A stretch of DNA of 64,000 bases. Source: [Pasteurella] aerogenes. GTDB lineage: Bacteria > Pseudomonadota > Gammaproteobacteria > Enterobacterales > Pasteurellaceae. The DNA lies in contig LR134362.1 of assembly GCA_900637275.1 (NCBI GenBank), positions 558,001 to 622,000 on the forward strand, read 5' to 3'. The position numbers and the translations under genes are program-made. Shown here one piece after another: positions 41,441 through 50,070 of this stretch (the first letter of the stretch is position 1; the number at the start of each line of letters is the position of its first letter). The notes under the pieces are model-generated. The model saw only the letters and a program-made list of their open reading frames with translations. It made no database searches and was not told the origin of the DNA.

Positions 41441-43270
41441 ATGGGTTTTGACGCTAAATCATTTTTGGCGGATGTGCCGCATAATGCTGGTGTGTATCGT
41501 ATGTATGACGATAAAGATACGGTGATTTATGTGGGCAAAGCCAAGGATCTTAAAAAACGTTTGTCCAGCTATTTTCGTCGGCAAGTCGCGAGCAAAAAAA
41601 CGGAAGCCTTAGTTGCCGCCATTGCTCGTATTGAAACTACGATCACGTCTTCCGAAACCGAAGCCTTATTACTGGAACATAATTATATTAAACAATATCA
41701 GCCGCGTTATAACGTTTTGTTGCGCGATGATAAATCCTATCCTTATATTTTGCTTACCAAAGAACGTCACCCGAGAATTACCGCTTATCGTGGTGCGAAA
41801 AAAGTGCAAGGCGAGTATTTTGGTCCTTATCCGCATGCTGGCGCGGTGCGTGAAACTTTGGTGTTGTTACAAAAATTATTTCCGATTCGGCAATGTGAAA
41901 ATTCGGTGTATAACAACCGTTCGCGCCCTTGTTTGCAATATCAAATTGGGCGTTGTTTAGCGCCTTGCGTTGCCGGTTATGTGAGTGATGAAGATTATGC
42001 ACAACAGGTAAATTTTGCGCGTTTATTTTTGCAAGGCAAAGATCAGCAAGTGCTGGAACATTTGATCGGTAAAATGGAACAGGCGAGCCAAGCGTTAAAT
42101 TTTGAAGCAGCCGCACGGTTTCGTGATCAAATTCAAGCAGTGCGTTCAGTTATTGAAAAACAATTTGTGGATAACGAGCGTTTGGATGATTTAGATATTT
42201 TGTCGATTGCTTATCAATTGGGGATTGCTTGCGTACAAGTGTTGTTTATTCGACAAGGTAAGGTTTTAGGAAATCGCAGCTATTTTCCTAAAGTACCGGC
42301 GAATACGGATTTATCTGAATTAACTGCGACCTTTGTGGGGCAATTTTATTTGCAAGGTTACCAAGGGCGTAGTATTCCGAACAGCATTATTGTAGATCAT
42401 AAATTAGGCGAAAAAAATGAGTTGGAAGCCTTGTTGACTGCGCAAGCCGGACATAAGGTGAGCGTTCAGGATAATGTGAAAGGAGATAAAAGCAAATATT
42501 TGCAATTGGCGAAGATGAACGCTAAAGCGGCTTTAGTAACGCAGTTGAAACAGGCGTCGTTGATGCGGGAACGCTATGCGGAATTGGCGCATTTGTTGGG
42601 GATGGAAAACATTCAGCGTATGGAATGTTTTGATATTAGTCATACCATGGGCGAACAAACTATTGCTTCTTGCGTGGTGTTTAATCAAGAGGGACCGCTG
42701 AAATCGGATTATCGTCGTTTTAATATTAGTGGAATTACTGGTGGTGACGATTATGCGGCAATGGAGCAGGCATTATTGAAACGATTTGATCGTGATTTGA
42801 ATGAAGATAAAATTCCGGATATTGTATTTATTGATGGTGGTAAAGGGCAACTTAATCGGGCGTTGCAGGTCTTTCAACAATTGCAAGTAAATTGGGATAA
42901 AAATCGACCGCTCTTAATTGGCGTGGCGAAAGGAGTGGATCGTAAAGCGGGTCTGGAGACGCTGATTATCAGCCGGCAAGATAAAGAACTACATTTGCCG
43001 GCGGATAATTTGGCGTTACATTTAATTCAACATATTCGTGATGAAAGTCATCATCATGCGATCAGCGGACATCGCAAAAAACGCCAAAAAGCCTTAACGC
43101 AAAGTGGATTGGAAATGATCGAGGGCGTTGGTGCTAAAAGACGTCAGGCGTTATTGAAATATTTAGGCGGGATGCAAGGGGTGAAAAAAGCAACGGTGGA
43201 TGAAATTGCGTCAGTGCCGATGATTTCCCGTGCCTTGGCTGAAAAAATTTTTGCGGCGTTGCGCGATTAA
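41441..43270 (+). CDS. uvrC: UvrC, excinuclease ABC subunit C
   Basis: This 609-residue subunit makes both incisions in nucleotide-excision repair. The GIY-YIG nuclease domain covers about residues 15-95 (AGVYRMYDDKDTVIYVGKAKDLKKRL). A UvrB-contact UVR motif lies near 205-240 (MEQASQALNFEAAARFRDQI). The RNase H-like nuclease domain contains MECFDISHTMGEQTIASCVVF and FIDGGKGQLN. Two C-terminal helix-hairpin-helix repeats include IEGVGAKRRQALLKYLGG. It begins 5 nt after kdsB. Confidence 0.97.
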   Translation: MGFDAKSFLADVPHNAGVYRMYDDKDTVIYVGKAKDLKKRLSSYFRRQVASKKTEALVAAIARIETTITSSETEALLLEHNYIKQYQPRYNVLLRDDKSYPYILLTKERHPRITAYRGAKKVQGEYFGPYPHAGAVRETLVLLQKLFPIRQCENSVYNNRSRPCLQYQIGRCLAPCVAGYVSDEDYAQQVNFARLFLQGKDQQVLEHLIGKMEQASQALNFEAAARFRDQIQAVRSVIEKQFVDNERLDDLDILSIAYQLGIACVQVLFIRQGKVLGNRSYFPKVPANTDLSELTATFVGQFYLQGYQGRSIPNSIIVDHKLGEKNELEALLTAQAGHKVSVQDNVKGDKSKYLQLAKMNAKAALVTQLKQASLMRERYAELAHLLGMENIQRMECFDISHTMGEQTIASCVVFNQEGPLKSDYRRFNISGITGGDDYAAMEQALLKRFDRDLNEDKIPDIVFIDGGKGQLNRALQVFQQLQVNWDKNRPLLIGVAKGVDRKAGLETLIISRQDKELHLPADNLALHLIQHIRDESHHHAISGHRKKRQKALTQSGLEMIEGVGAKRRQALLKYLGGMQGVKKATVDEIASVPMISRALAEKIFAALRD

Positions 43271-43503
43271 TTGTGTGAGATTAAATTTGCTTGAAAAATA
43301 AACAATAAAAAGTGCGGTGCTTTTTTCATAAGTTTTGTTTATTAGATGAAATGTAAAATCTCTTTTTAACCTGCAAAAATTTTTTTCTATTTTTGTTATT
43401 TAGTGTTACAGTTAGGTTAATTTGACTTTTGGTCACTTTAAGGGAATTAAGCAAGCTAATCGTTTGCTTAGTGTAATTAATCAATCACGTTGAAGGAAAC
43501 ATT

Positions 43504-45036
43504 ATGTTAATTGGTGTACCTAGAGAACTGCTTGATAACGAAAGTCGCGTAGCGGCTACACCGAAAACCGTCCAACAAATTTTGAAACTCGGTTTTGAAG
43601 TTATTGTGGAAAAAGGTGCTGGCTTTAAGGCGAGTTTTGAAGATCACGCGTTTGAACAAGCCGGTGCCAAAATTGGCTCGGCAAAAGAGGTTTGGCAAGC
43701 AGACATTATCTTTAAAGTTAATGCGCCTGAAGAAGCGGAAATTCCGTTGATTAAAGAAGGAGCAACGTTAGTTAGCTTTATTTGGCCGGCGCAAAATCCG
43801 GATTTAATGGCGAAATTGTCAGCTAAGAAAATTAATGTGTTGGCAATGGACGCTGTACCGCGTATTTCTCGTGCGCAGTCATTAGATGCACTAAGTTCGA
43901 TGGCAAATATTGCTGGTTATCGTGCGGTGGTAGAGGCTGCACACGAATTTGGCAGTTTCTTTACCGGACAAATTACCGCGGCTGGTAAAGTTCCGCCAGC
44001 GAAAGTGTTGGTGATCGGTGCCGGTGTGGCTGGATTGGCGGCAATCGGTGCGGCAAATAGCTTGGGAGCGATTGTTCGCGCTTTTGACTCACGTCCAGAG
44101 GTAAAAGAACAAGTGGAATCCATGGGCGCCAGCTTCTTAGAGATTGATTTTAAAGAAGAAGGCGGCAGTGGCGACGGTTATGCGAAAGTGATGTCGGAAG
44201 AATTTAACCGTCGTGCTTTAGCGCTTTATGCAGAACAAGCAAAAGAAGTGGATATTATTATTACTACCGCCTTAATTCCAGGTAAACCAGCGCCGCGTTT
44301 GATTACCAAAGAAATGGTAGAGAGCATGAAACCGGGTTCTGTGATTGTGGACTTAGCGGCTGCAACCGGCGGTAACTGTGAATTAAGTAAAGCGGGTGAA
44401 GTGGTTGTGACTGATAATCAAGTAAAAATTATTGGTTATACAGATTTACCAAGTCGTTTACCGACCCAATCTTCACAGTTATACGGAACTAACCTTGTGA
44501 ATTTACTAAAACTTTTATGTAAAGAAAAAGATGGTAACATTCATATTGATTTTGAAGATGTTGTGTTGCGTGGGGTGACAGTAATTCGTGATGGTGAAGT
44601 GACTTGGCCGGCACCACCGATCAAAGTTTCTGCACAACCGCAACAAAAAGCGGCGGCAGCTCCAGCAGAGAAAAAAGAAGAAAAACCGTTAGATCCTCGA
44701 GTGAAATACGGGGTGATGGGCGCAATCGGCGTTCTATTCTTATGGTTAGGTTCAATTATGCCTTCCGCTTTCCTTTCTCACTTCACGGTATTCGTTTTGG
44801 CTTGTGTGGTCGGCTATTATGTAGTTTGGAACGTGAGTCATGCGTTACATACGCCGTTAATGGCGGTAACTAATGCGATTTCAGGAATTATCATTGTGGG
44901 GGCATTATTGCAAATCGCACAAGGTAGTTTCTTTGTCAGTATCTTGGCATTTATCGCAATTTTAGTAGCAAGTATCAATATCTTCGGTGGTTTCAAAGTC
45001 ACCCAACGTATGCTTGCAATGTTTAGAAAAGGATAG
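43504..45036 (+). CDS. pntA: PntA, NAD(P) transhydrogenase alpha subunit
   Basis: This 510-residue alpha subunit of proton-translocating transhydrogenase couples hydride transfer from NADH to NADP+ with proton influx. The N-terminal alanine-dehydrogenase-like NAD(H) domain has IGVPRELLDNESRVAATPKT and the Rossmann motif VIGAGVAGLAAIGAANSLGA near residues 166-185. C-terminal membrane helices start near residue 400 (YGVMGAIGVLFLWLGS). A linker rich in Ala, Lys and Glu joins them. The leader contains a dyad, TAAGCAA/TTGCTTA (43448-43470). Confidence 0.97.
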   Translation: MLIGVPRELLDNESRVAATPKTVQQILKLGFEVIVEKGAGFKASFEDHAFEQAGAKIGSAKEVWQADIIFKVNAPEEAEIPLIKEGATLVSFIWPAQNPDLMAKLSAKKINVLAMDAVPRISRAQSLDALSSMANIAGYRAVVEAAHEFGSFFTGQITAAGKVPPAKVLVIGAGVAGLAAIGAANSLGAIVRAFDSRPEVKEQVESMGASFLEIDFKEEGGSGDGYAKVMSEEFNRRALALYAEQAKEVDIIITTALIPGKPAPRLITKEMVESMKPGSVIVDLAAATGGNCELSKAGEVVVTDNQVKIIGYTDLPSRLPTQSSQLYGTNLVNLLKLLCKEKDGNIHIDFEDVVLRGVTVIRDGEVTWPAPPIKVSAQPQQKAAAAPAEKKEEKPLDPRVKYGVMGAIGVLFLWLGSIMPSAFLSHFTVFVLACVVGYYVVWNVSHALHTPLMAVTNAISGIIIVGALLQIAQGSFFVSILAFIAILVASINIFGGFKVTQRMLAMFRKG

Positions 45037-45048
45037 GGAGATACAGCA

Positions 45049-46509
45049 ATGTCTGAAGGTTTAGTACAAGCTGCCTATATAGTTGCGGCGTTACTTTTCA
45101 TTATGAGCTTAGCCGGTCTTTCTAAACATGAGACTGCAAAAGCAGGATGTTGGTACGGTATTGTGGGGATGACCATTGCGTTAATCGCTACCATTTTCGG
45201 ACCACATTCACAGGGTACATTATGGATCATCATTGCGATGGTTATTGGTGCTGCGATCGGTATTCATCGTGCATTAAAAGTTGAAATGACCGAAATGCCG
45301 GAATTAGTGGCGATTTTACATAGCTTCGTTGGTTTAGCGGCAGTATTGGTTGGTTTTAATAGCTTTGGTTTACATGTTACTCCGGAGTTTGTGATTCCAG
45401 AAGGCGTGTTATACACCACTGAAGCAGCACAAAAAGCGTTAGAAGCACAACAACTTGCCTTTGCTGAGGAACAAGCGGTATTAGCCAATATCCACAATGT
45501 TGAAGTGTTCTTAGGGATCTTCATCGGGGCGGTGACCTTTACCGGTTCTGTCGTGGCATTTGGTAAATTGCGTGGCATCATCAACTCGAAAGCCTTAATG
45601 TTGCCGCACCGCCACAAATTAAATTTGGCGGCGTTAGTGGTTTCTGCCTTATTGATGGTGGCATTCTTAAAATCACCGGAAAATATTTTCCCAGTATTAT
45701 TAATGACCATTATCGCATTGGCGTTCGGATGGCACTTAGTGGCATCAATCGGTGGTGCTGATATGCCGGTTGTGGTGTCAATGTTGAACTCCTATTCTGG
45801 TTGGGCAGCAGCAGCGGCAGGCTTTATGTTGAACAATGACTTGTTAATTGTTACTGGTGCTTTAGTTGGTTCATCCGGTGCGATCTTGTCTTATATCATG
45901 TGTAAAGCGATGAACCGCTCATTTATCAGCGTTATTGCGGGCGGTTTTGGTAATGATGTTCAAGTGAGTTCTGACGAAGAACAAGGCGAGCATCGCGAAA
46001 CAACCGCGGAAGAAGTGGCAGAAATGTTGAAAAACGCAAGTTCAGTGATTATCACTCCGGGATACGGTATGGCGGTTGCACAAGCGCAATATCCGGTGGC
46101 AGAAATTACACAAAAATTACGTGAGCGCGGTGTGAATGTTCGTTTCGGTATTCACCCAGTTGCCGGACGTTTACCGGGACATATGAACGTCTTGTTAGCG
46201 GAAGCGAAAGTGCCTTATGATGTGGTATTAGAAATGGATGAAATCAATGATGATTTCCCAGATACTGATGTGGTCTTGGTTATCGGCGCGAACGATACGG
46301 TTAACCCAGCAGCGATGGACGATCCGAACAGCCCAATTGCCGGAATGCCAGTACTTGAAGTTTGGAAAGCGGCGAACGTAGTGGTATTCAAACGTTCTAT
46401 GGCAGTAGGTTATGCCGGTGTACAAAATCCATTGTTCTTTAAAGAAAATACCCAAATGTTGTTTGGTGATGCGAAAGAACGCGTGGATGACATTTTGAAA
46501 GCCTTATAA
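45049..46509 (+). CDS. pntB: PntB, NAD(P) transhydrogenase beta subunit
   Basis: This 486-residue beta subunit has about nine N-terminal membrane helices and a C-terminal NADP(H)-binding domain (about residues 310-486, VIITPGYGMAVAQAQYPVAE and VIGANDTVNPAA). It is longer than the 462-residue Escherichia coli protein because of an extra acidic/alanine-rich stretch of about two dozen residues near residues 108-145 (YTTEAAQKALEAQQLAFAEE) in a loop between membrane helices. It follows pntA by 12 bp. Confidence 0.97.
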   Translation: MSEGLVQAAYIVAALLFIMSLAGLSKHETAKAGCWYGIVGMTIALIATIFGPHSQGTLWIIIAMVIGAAIGIHRALKVEMTEMPELVAILHSFVGLAAVLVGFNSFGLHVTPEFVIPEGVLYTTEAAQKALEAQQLAFAEEQAVLANIHNVEVFLGIFIGAVTFTGSVVAFGKLRGIINSKALMLPHRHKLNLAALVVSALLMVAFLKSPENIFPVLLMTIIALAFGWHLVASIGGADMPVVVSMLNSYSGWAAAAAGFMLNNDLLIVTGALVGSSGAILSYIMCKAMNRSFISVIAGGFGNDVQVSSDEEQGEHRETTAEEVAEMLKNASSVIITPGYGMAVAQAQYPVAEITQKLRERGVNVRFGIHPVAGRLPGHMNVLLAEAKVPYDVVLEMDEINDDFPDTDVVLVIGANDTVNPAAMDDPNSPIAGMPVLEVWKAANVVVFKRSMAVGYAGVQNPLFFKENTQMLFGDAKERVDDILKAL

Positions 46510-46547
46510 TCGGTTCGATAAAAAATGAACAAAACATTATAAAATTT

Positions 46548-46577
46548 AACCGCACTTTCTAAAGTGCGGTTATTTTT
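46548..46577. terminator. Terminator made of paired DNA uptake signals, between pntB and hypF
   Basis: AACCGCACTTT (46548-46558) and AAAGTGCGGTT (46561-46571) are inverted uptake signals forming a perfect stem, followed by ATTTTTT on the plus strand. It ends pntAB and touches the hypF stop codon of the convergent transcript. Confidence 0.88.
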
Positions 46578-48862
46578 TAGCAATTTTTTAAGCGATGAGC
46601 AGCGATAGTGGCTTGTCCTAAACTTAAACCACCGTCACCCATTGGAAATTGATGGGCGCTTAATACATTAAATTCAGCGAGTTGCAGTTTGAGTAAACGA
46701 CGTAATAATTGATTATGCATCACACCGCCGGAAAGTACGATAGTTTGACAATGATGTAATTGTGCTTGTAGGCGTGCCAATTCAGCAAATCCGGCACTTA
46801 GAGCATAATGAAATAAAAAGGCTTTATCGGCGACGGATCCTGAATATGCCAACCAAGTTTGCCAAAAAGTACCTAAATCCAACACTCCATCTTTTATCGG
46901 CATTTTAACGGAAAAATCGACCGCACTTTGTGGTGTTTGAAATCGGTTTTTCATCAGGGGGGATTGGCAAGCCAGAACTTCCAAATGACAAGCGGCTTCG
47001 CCTTCCCAGGTGAGTTGTGGTGGCGCAATGCCTAAACCGTAAGCGACCGCATCAAACAGCCGACCGGCAGAGGAAATGGAAGGCGAATTAATGCCTCGTT
47101 CTATGGCTTTACTTAAGCGTTGCCAATCTTGATCTGCGCAAGTTTGCGCCAGGATGTTTTCCCATTCAGGGACAAATTGGTGTAAATGCGCCAGCCAGTT
47201 TCGCCAAGGTTGTTTTGCTGCTAAATCACCGCCGGGCAAGGTTACTGCCGGTAGTCCGCCCAAATGTTGGCATTGTTGTGCTGTAACCAGCAGGCATTCT
47301 CCGCCCCAAAGTTGTTGATTTTCTCCCATGCCAATACCGTCTAACGCCAGCCCGATTACGGTTTCCTCGCAACCGTGTTCTGCCATGACGCTGACAATAT
47401 GTGCATGATGATGTAAAACTTCTTGATAAGGAATGTGATGTTGTTGCGCAAAGTTGATACCGGTTTTGCTGGAAAAATAGCCTTGATGAGCATCCACGAC
47501 GATCAATTCTGGTTTGAATTGATAGATTTGCTGGAAAAGCGCAAGGTTGTCACATAATTGTTGTTGCACGAATTCATTTGATGTATCGCCGATATGTTGG
47601 CTGACTACGGCTTTATTGTCGCGCAATAGGCAGAAGGTATTTTTCAGATCGGAACCCAGTGCGAGAATTTGTTGTGCTGAATGATGTTTTACTTCTGTTT
47701 CATTCGGTACATAACCACGCGCGCGGCGTAAGGTTTCTAACCCGTCAAATGCCACGCGTACCAAACTGTCGTCAGCACGCTGCAAAATATCACGATTATG
47801 TAGCAAATAAAAATCGGCAAGATCTGCTAGTTTTTGTCTAGCTTCTTCATTAATTAAAACGGGCGGTTGTCCACTCGGATTGGCAGAGGTCATCACCAAG
47901 GGTAATTGAATATCACGTAATAGCAAATGTTGCAGCGGATTGCTCGGCAGCATGACGCCGATTTCTGCTAAATGCGGTGCGATCAATTCTGTAACCTGCG
48001 GTACTTTATGTTTTGCCAACAACAGGATCGGCGCTGCACTGCTGGTTAGTTGTCCACGCTCATCGTCATTAAGATCGGATAAAAAATCAATATCTGGTAC
48101 CATAATCGCAAAGGGCTTTGTTGGGCGGCGTTTGCGTTGGCGTAAACGGGCGACCGCTTCTGGATTTGTGGCATCGCAGGCGAGATGAAAACCGCCGATA
48201 CCTTTAATTGCGACAATGTTGCCTTGTTTGAGCAAAAGTGCGGTCTGTTTTAGCGCTGTTTCGTTTTGTGCTAATGTGTTGTGATTGTCTGTCAGCCAAA
48301 TTTGCGGACCGCAATCAGGACAAGCATTGGGTTGAGCATGGAAACGCCGATCGGCAGGATCGCGATATTCTTTGTCACATTGTGGGCAAAGAGGAAAATT
48401 TGCCATTGAGGTATTTTTACGATCGTAGGGAATGGCTTTGATAATGGTAAAACGTGGACCGCAATGAGTACAATTGGTAAAAGGGTAATGAAAGCGGCGA
48501 TTTTGTGGATCAAATAAATCTGCTAAGCAATGTGGACAAGTTGCCGCATCCGGAATGATTTGTGTATCCATTCCGTTATTTTCACTTTCACGAATAATAA
48601 AGGATTGTGGATCAATATCTTGCCATTGTTTTTCACTTTGTTGAATGGCGGTGATGGCAGCGAGGGGCGGTAATTGCGTAGTTAACTCCTGTAAAAAAGC
48701 GGAAAGCGTGCTTGGTTTAGGGGTGATTAAGCGAACTAAGACACCTTGTCCATCGTTATTGACATCACCTTTTAGTTGATATTTATTAGCTAATAACCAA
48801 ACGAAGGGGCGAAACCCTACGCCTTGCACTTTGCCTTTAATCCGCAATTCAATCCCTTGCAT
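46577..48862 (-). CDS. hypF: HypF, carbamoyltransferase for NiFe-hydrogenase maturation
   Basis: This 761-residue HypF makes the thiocyanate group on HypE that becomes the CN ligands of the NiFe site. Domains in order are acylphosphatase (GVGFRPFVWLL, about 15-25), two zinc-finger pairs (CPHCLADLFDP, CTHCGPRF, CPQCDKEY, CPDCGP), a YrdC-like carbamoyl-AMP domain (IVAIKGIGGFHLACDA), and a Kae1/HSP70-like C-terminal domain (HHHAHIVSVMAEHG and LSGGVMHNQLL). ATG 48862 has AGGA 6 nt upstream; a TTG six bases earlier is less likely. It lies 8 nt after hypC. Confidence 0.95.
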   Translation of the reverse strand: MQGIELRIKGKVQGVGFRPFVWLLANKYQLKGDVNNDGQGVLVRLITPKPSTLSAFLQELTTQLPPLAAITAIQQSEKQWQDIDPQSFIIRESENNGMDTQIIPDAATCPHCLADLFDPQNRRFHYPFTNCTHCGPRFTIIKAIPYDRKNTSMANFPLCPQCDKEYRDPADRRFHAQPNACPDCGPQIWLTDNHNTLAQNETALKQTALLLKQGNIVAIKGIGGFHLACDATNPEAVARLRQRKRRPTKPFAIMVPDIDFLSDLNDDERGQLTSSAAPILLLAKHKVPQVTELIAPHLAEIGVMLPSNPLQHLLLRDIQLPLVMTSANPSGQPPVLINEEARQKLADLADFYLLHNRDILQRADDSLVRVAFDGLETLRRARGYVPNETEVKHHSAQQILALGSDLKNTFCLLRDNKAVVSQHIGDTSNEFVQQQLCDNLALFQQIYQFKPELIVVDAHQGYFSSKTGINFAQQHHIPYQEVLHHHAHIVSVMAEHGCEETVIGLALDGIGMGENQQLWGGECLLVTAQQCQHLGGLPAVTLPGGDLAAKQPWRNWLAHLHQFVPEWENILAQTCADQDWQRLSKAIERGINSPSISSAGRLFDAVAYGLGIAPPQLTWEGEAACHLEVLACQSPLMKNRFQTPQSAVDFSVKMPIKDGVLDLGTFWQTWLAYSGSVADKAFLFHYALSAGFAELARLQAQLHHCQTIVLSGGVMHNQLLRRLLKLQLAEFNVLSAHQFPMGDGGLSLGQATIAAHRLKNC

Positions 48863-48870
48863 ACTCAATC

Positions 48871-49146
48871 CTATTTTTGGTTTAAGCCTAAGAAATCGCC
48901 AACTTCATGTTCCAATTGGCTCATAGCAATTAATGCTTCTTGCGTTTGTTTGGCTTCTTCTTCGTCGATAATACTCATAGCAAAGCCGACATGGATGAGT
49001 ACCCATTTATTGATAAGTTGTTGTGGGTCATTATCGCAAATCAGTGAAATATTAATTTCCCGTTTTACACCACAGACGTCAGCAGTGGCAAGTTGGAGGG
49101 CTGAATCAGCCACCTGTACAATTTTCCCTGGAATTCCTAAACACAT
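48871..49146 (-). CDS. hypC: HypC/HybG-family hydrogenase maturation chaperone
   Basis: This 91-residue HypC-family chaperone starts MCLGIPGKIVQV. The essential Cys2 carries the Fe(CN)2CO unit with HypD and then binds the hydrogenase large-subunit precursor. It is divergent from hyfA, suggesting coordinated control with the HyfG hydrogenase it would serve. hypA, hypB, hypD and hypE are not in this window and must be elsewhere for a functional enzyme. Confidence 0.94.
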   Translation of the reverse strand: MCLGIPGKIVQVADSALQLATADVCGVKREINISLICDNDPQQLINKWVLIHVGFAMSIIDEEEAKQTQEALIAMSQLEHEVGDFLGLNQK

Positions 49147-49326
49147 AATTTTTCCTTTAGTTTGTGATCGGTAAGTGAAATCTTATCATATAATTTAACA
49201 TAATGATATTAAAGGAATTAATACTATTTTTTAGTAATATTTTTGTTACACTTCGCTATTTTTTTTAGCATTTTATCATCTTGTTTTACTTCGATTTTTT
49301 TTAAAATTTCAAAAATAATTATATTC

Positions 49327-49340
49327 ATGATCTTAATCAA
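49327..49340. promoter_or_regulatory. FNR-like box in the hypC-hyfA divergent region
   Basis: ATGAT-CTTA-ATCAA matches TTGAT-N4-ATCAA at 9 of 10 defined positions. If TGAAAT (49361-49366) is the -10, transcription starts near 49373 and the box is centred near -40, the class II activator position for hyfA. The 294-bp gap shows no other clear element and no sigma-54 promoter motif (TGGCAC-N5-TTGC). Confidence 0.55.
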
Positions 49341-49440
49341 ACATTGATTAGGTTGTGGCTTGAAATGAATTTTTTATCGGCGTTATCCTTACAACCAAAG
49401 TGGTTATTTCTATTCTATTTATTAGGCTAAGGAGAGATAT

Positions 49441-50040
49441 ATGAATAGTTTTGTTATTGGCGACCCGGCTGGTTGTATTGGTTGTAATACTTGTATGGCG
49501 GCTTGTAGTGAAGTGCATAAAGCATTTGGTTTACAATCGCAACCGCGTTTGGAAGTGATGCGTAATGCGGATGTTACTGTGCCGATTTTGTGCCGGCATT
49601 GTGACGATGCCCCTTGCGCTACTGTTTGTCCGGTACACGCTATTACCCATGACGGTCATACCATTCAATTAAATGAAAGTCTTTGTATCGGTTGTAAACT
49701 TTGCGGTATTGCTTGTCCATTTGGGGCCATTACCCAACATGGTAGCGCACCGATAGACGCACCAACTTATTATGAGCATTTTTCCTTCCAAGATGCGGTG
49801 GCTCGCGATATCCGCACTGCGCCGAATAATGCTGACGTTCACAATATGCTAGCTTGGCGACCAGGTGTAAAAGCCATTGCGGTGAAATGTGATCTTTGCT
49901 ATTTCCGTGAGGAAGGTCCGGCTTGTGTACAAACTTGTCCGACTAAAACATTGTTTTTAATTAGCGAAGAAAGTATTGAACAAGCTAATAAAAATAAACG
50001 TGAATTAGCGATGAATGCATCACCGGCTATTCCAAAATAA
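49441..50040 (+). CDS. hyfA: HyfA (HycB-like), formate hydrogenlyase electron-transfer ferredoxin
   Basis: This 199-residue polyferredoxin has four [4Fe-4S] cysteine clusters: CIGCNTCMAAC, CRHCDDAPCATVC, CIGCKLCGIAC and CDLCYFREEGPACVQTC. It relays electrons from formate dehydrogenase H to the hydrogenase arm. The start MNSFVIGDPAGCIGC parallels HycB/HyfA of Escherichia coli. I name it hyfA because the downstream operon has the extra D, E and F membrane genes of the Hyf system. AAGGAGA precedes the start. Confidence 0.88.
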   Translation: MNSFVIGDPAGCIGCNTCMAACSEVHKAFGLQSQPRLEVMRNADVTVPILCRHCDDAPCATVCPVHAITHDGHTIQLNESLCIGCKLCGIACPFGAITQHGSAPIDAPTYYEHFSFQDAVARDIRTAPNNADVHNMLAWRPGVKAIAVKCDLCYFREEGPACVQTCPTKTLFLISEESIEQANKNKRELAMNASPAIPK

Positions 50041-50070
50041 TTAAAATCTTAACAATCAATGGAGTGAATT

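Noticed and set aside
41778..42116. Minus-strand open frame inside uvrC
   Set aside because: It has no ribosome site or recognisable protein features and lies wholly inside a well-supported gene; many similar frames occur opposite other genes.
49341..49375. Sigma-54 promoter before hyfA (TGGC at 49356-49359)
   Set aside because: GTGGCTTGAAATGAAT lacks the TGGCAC-N5-TTGC pattern, so a -24/-12 promoter is not supported.
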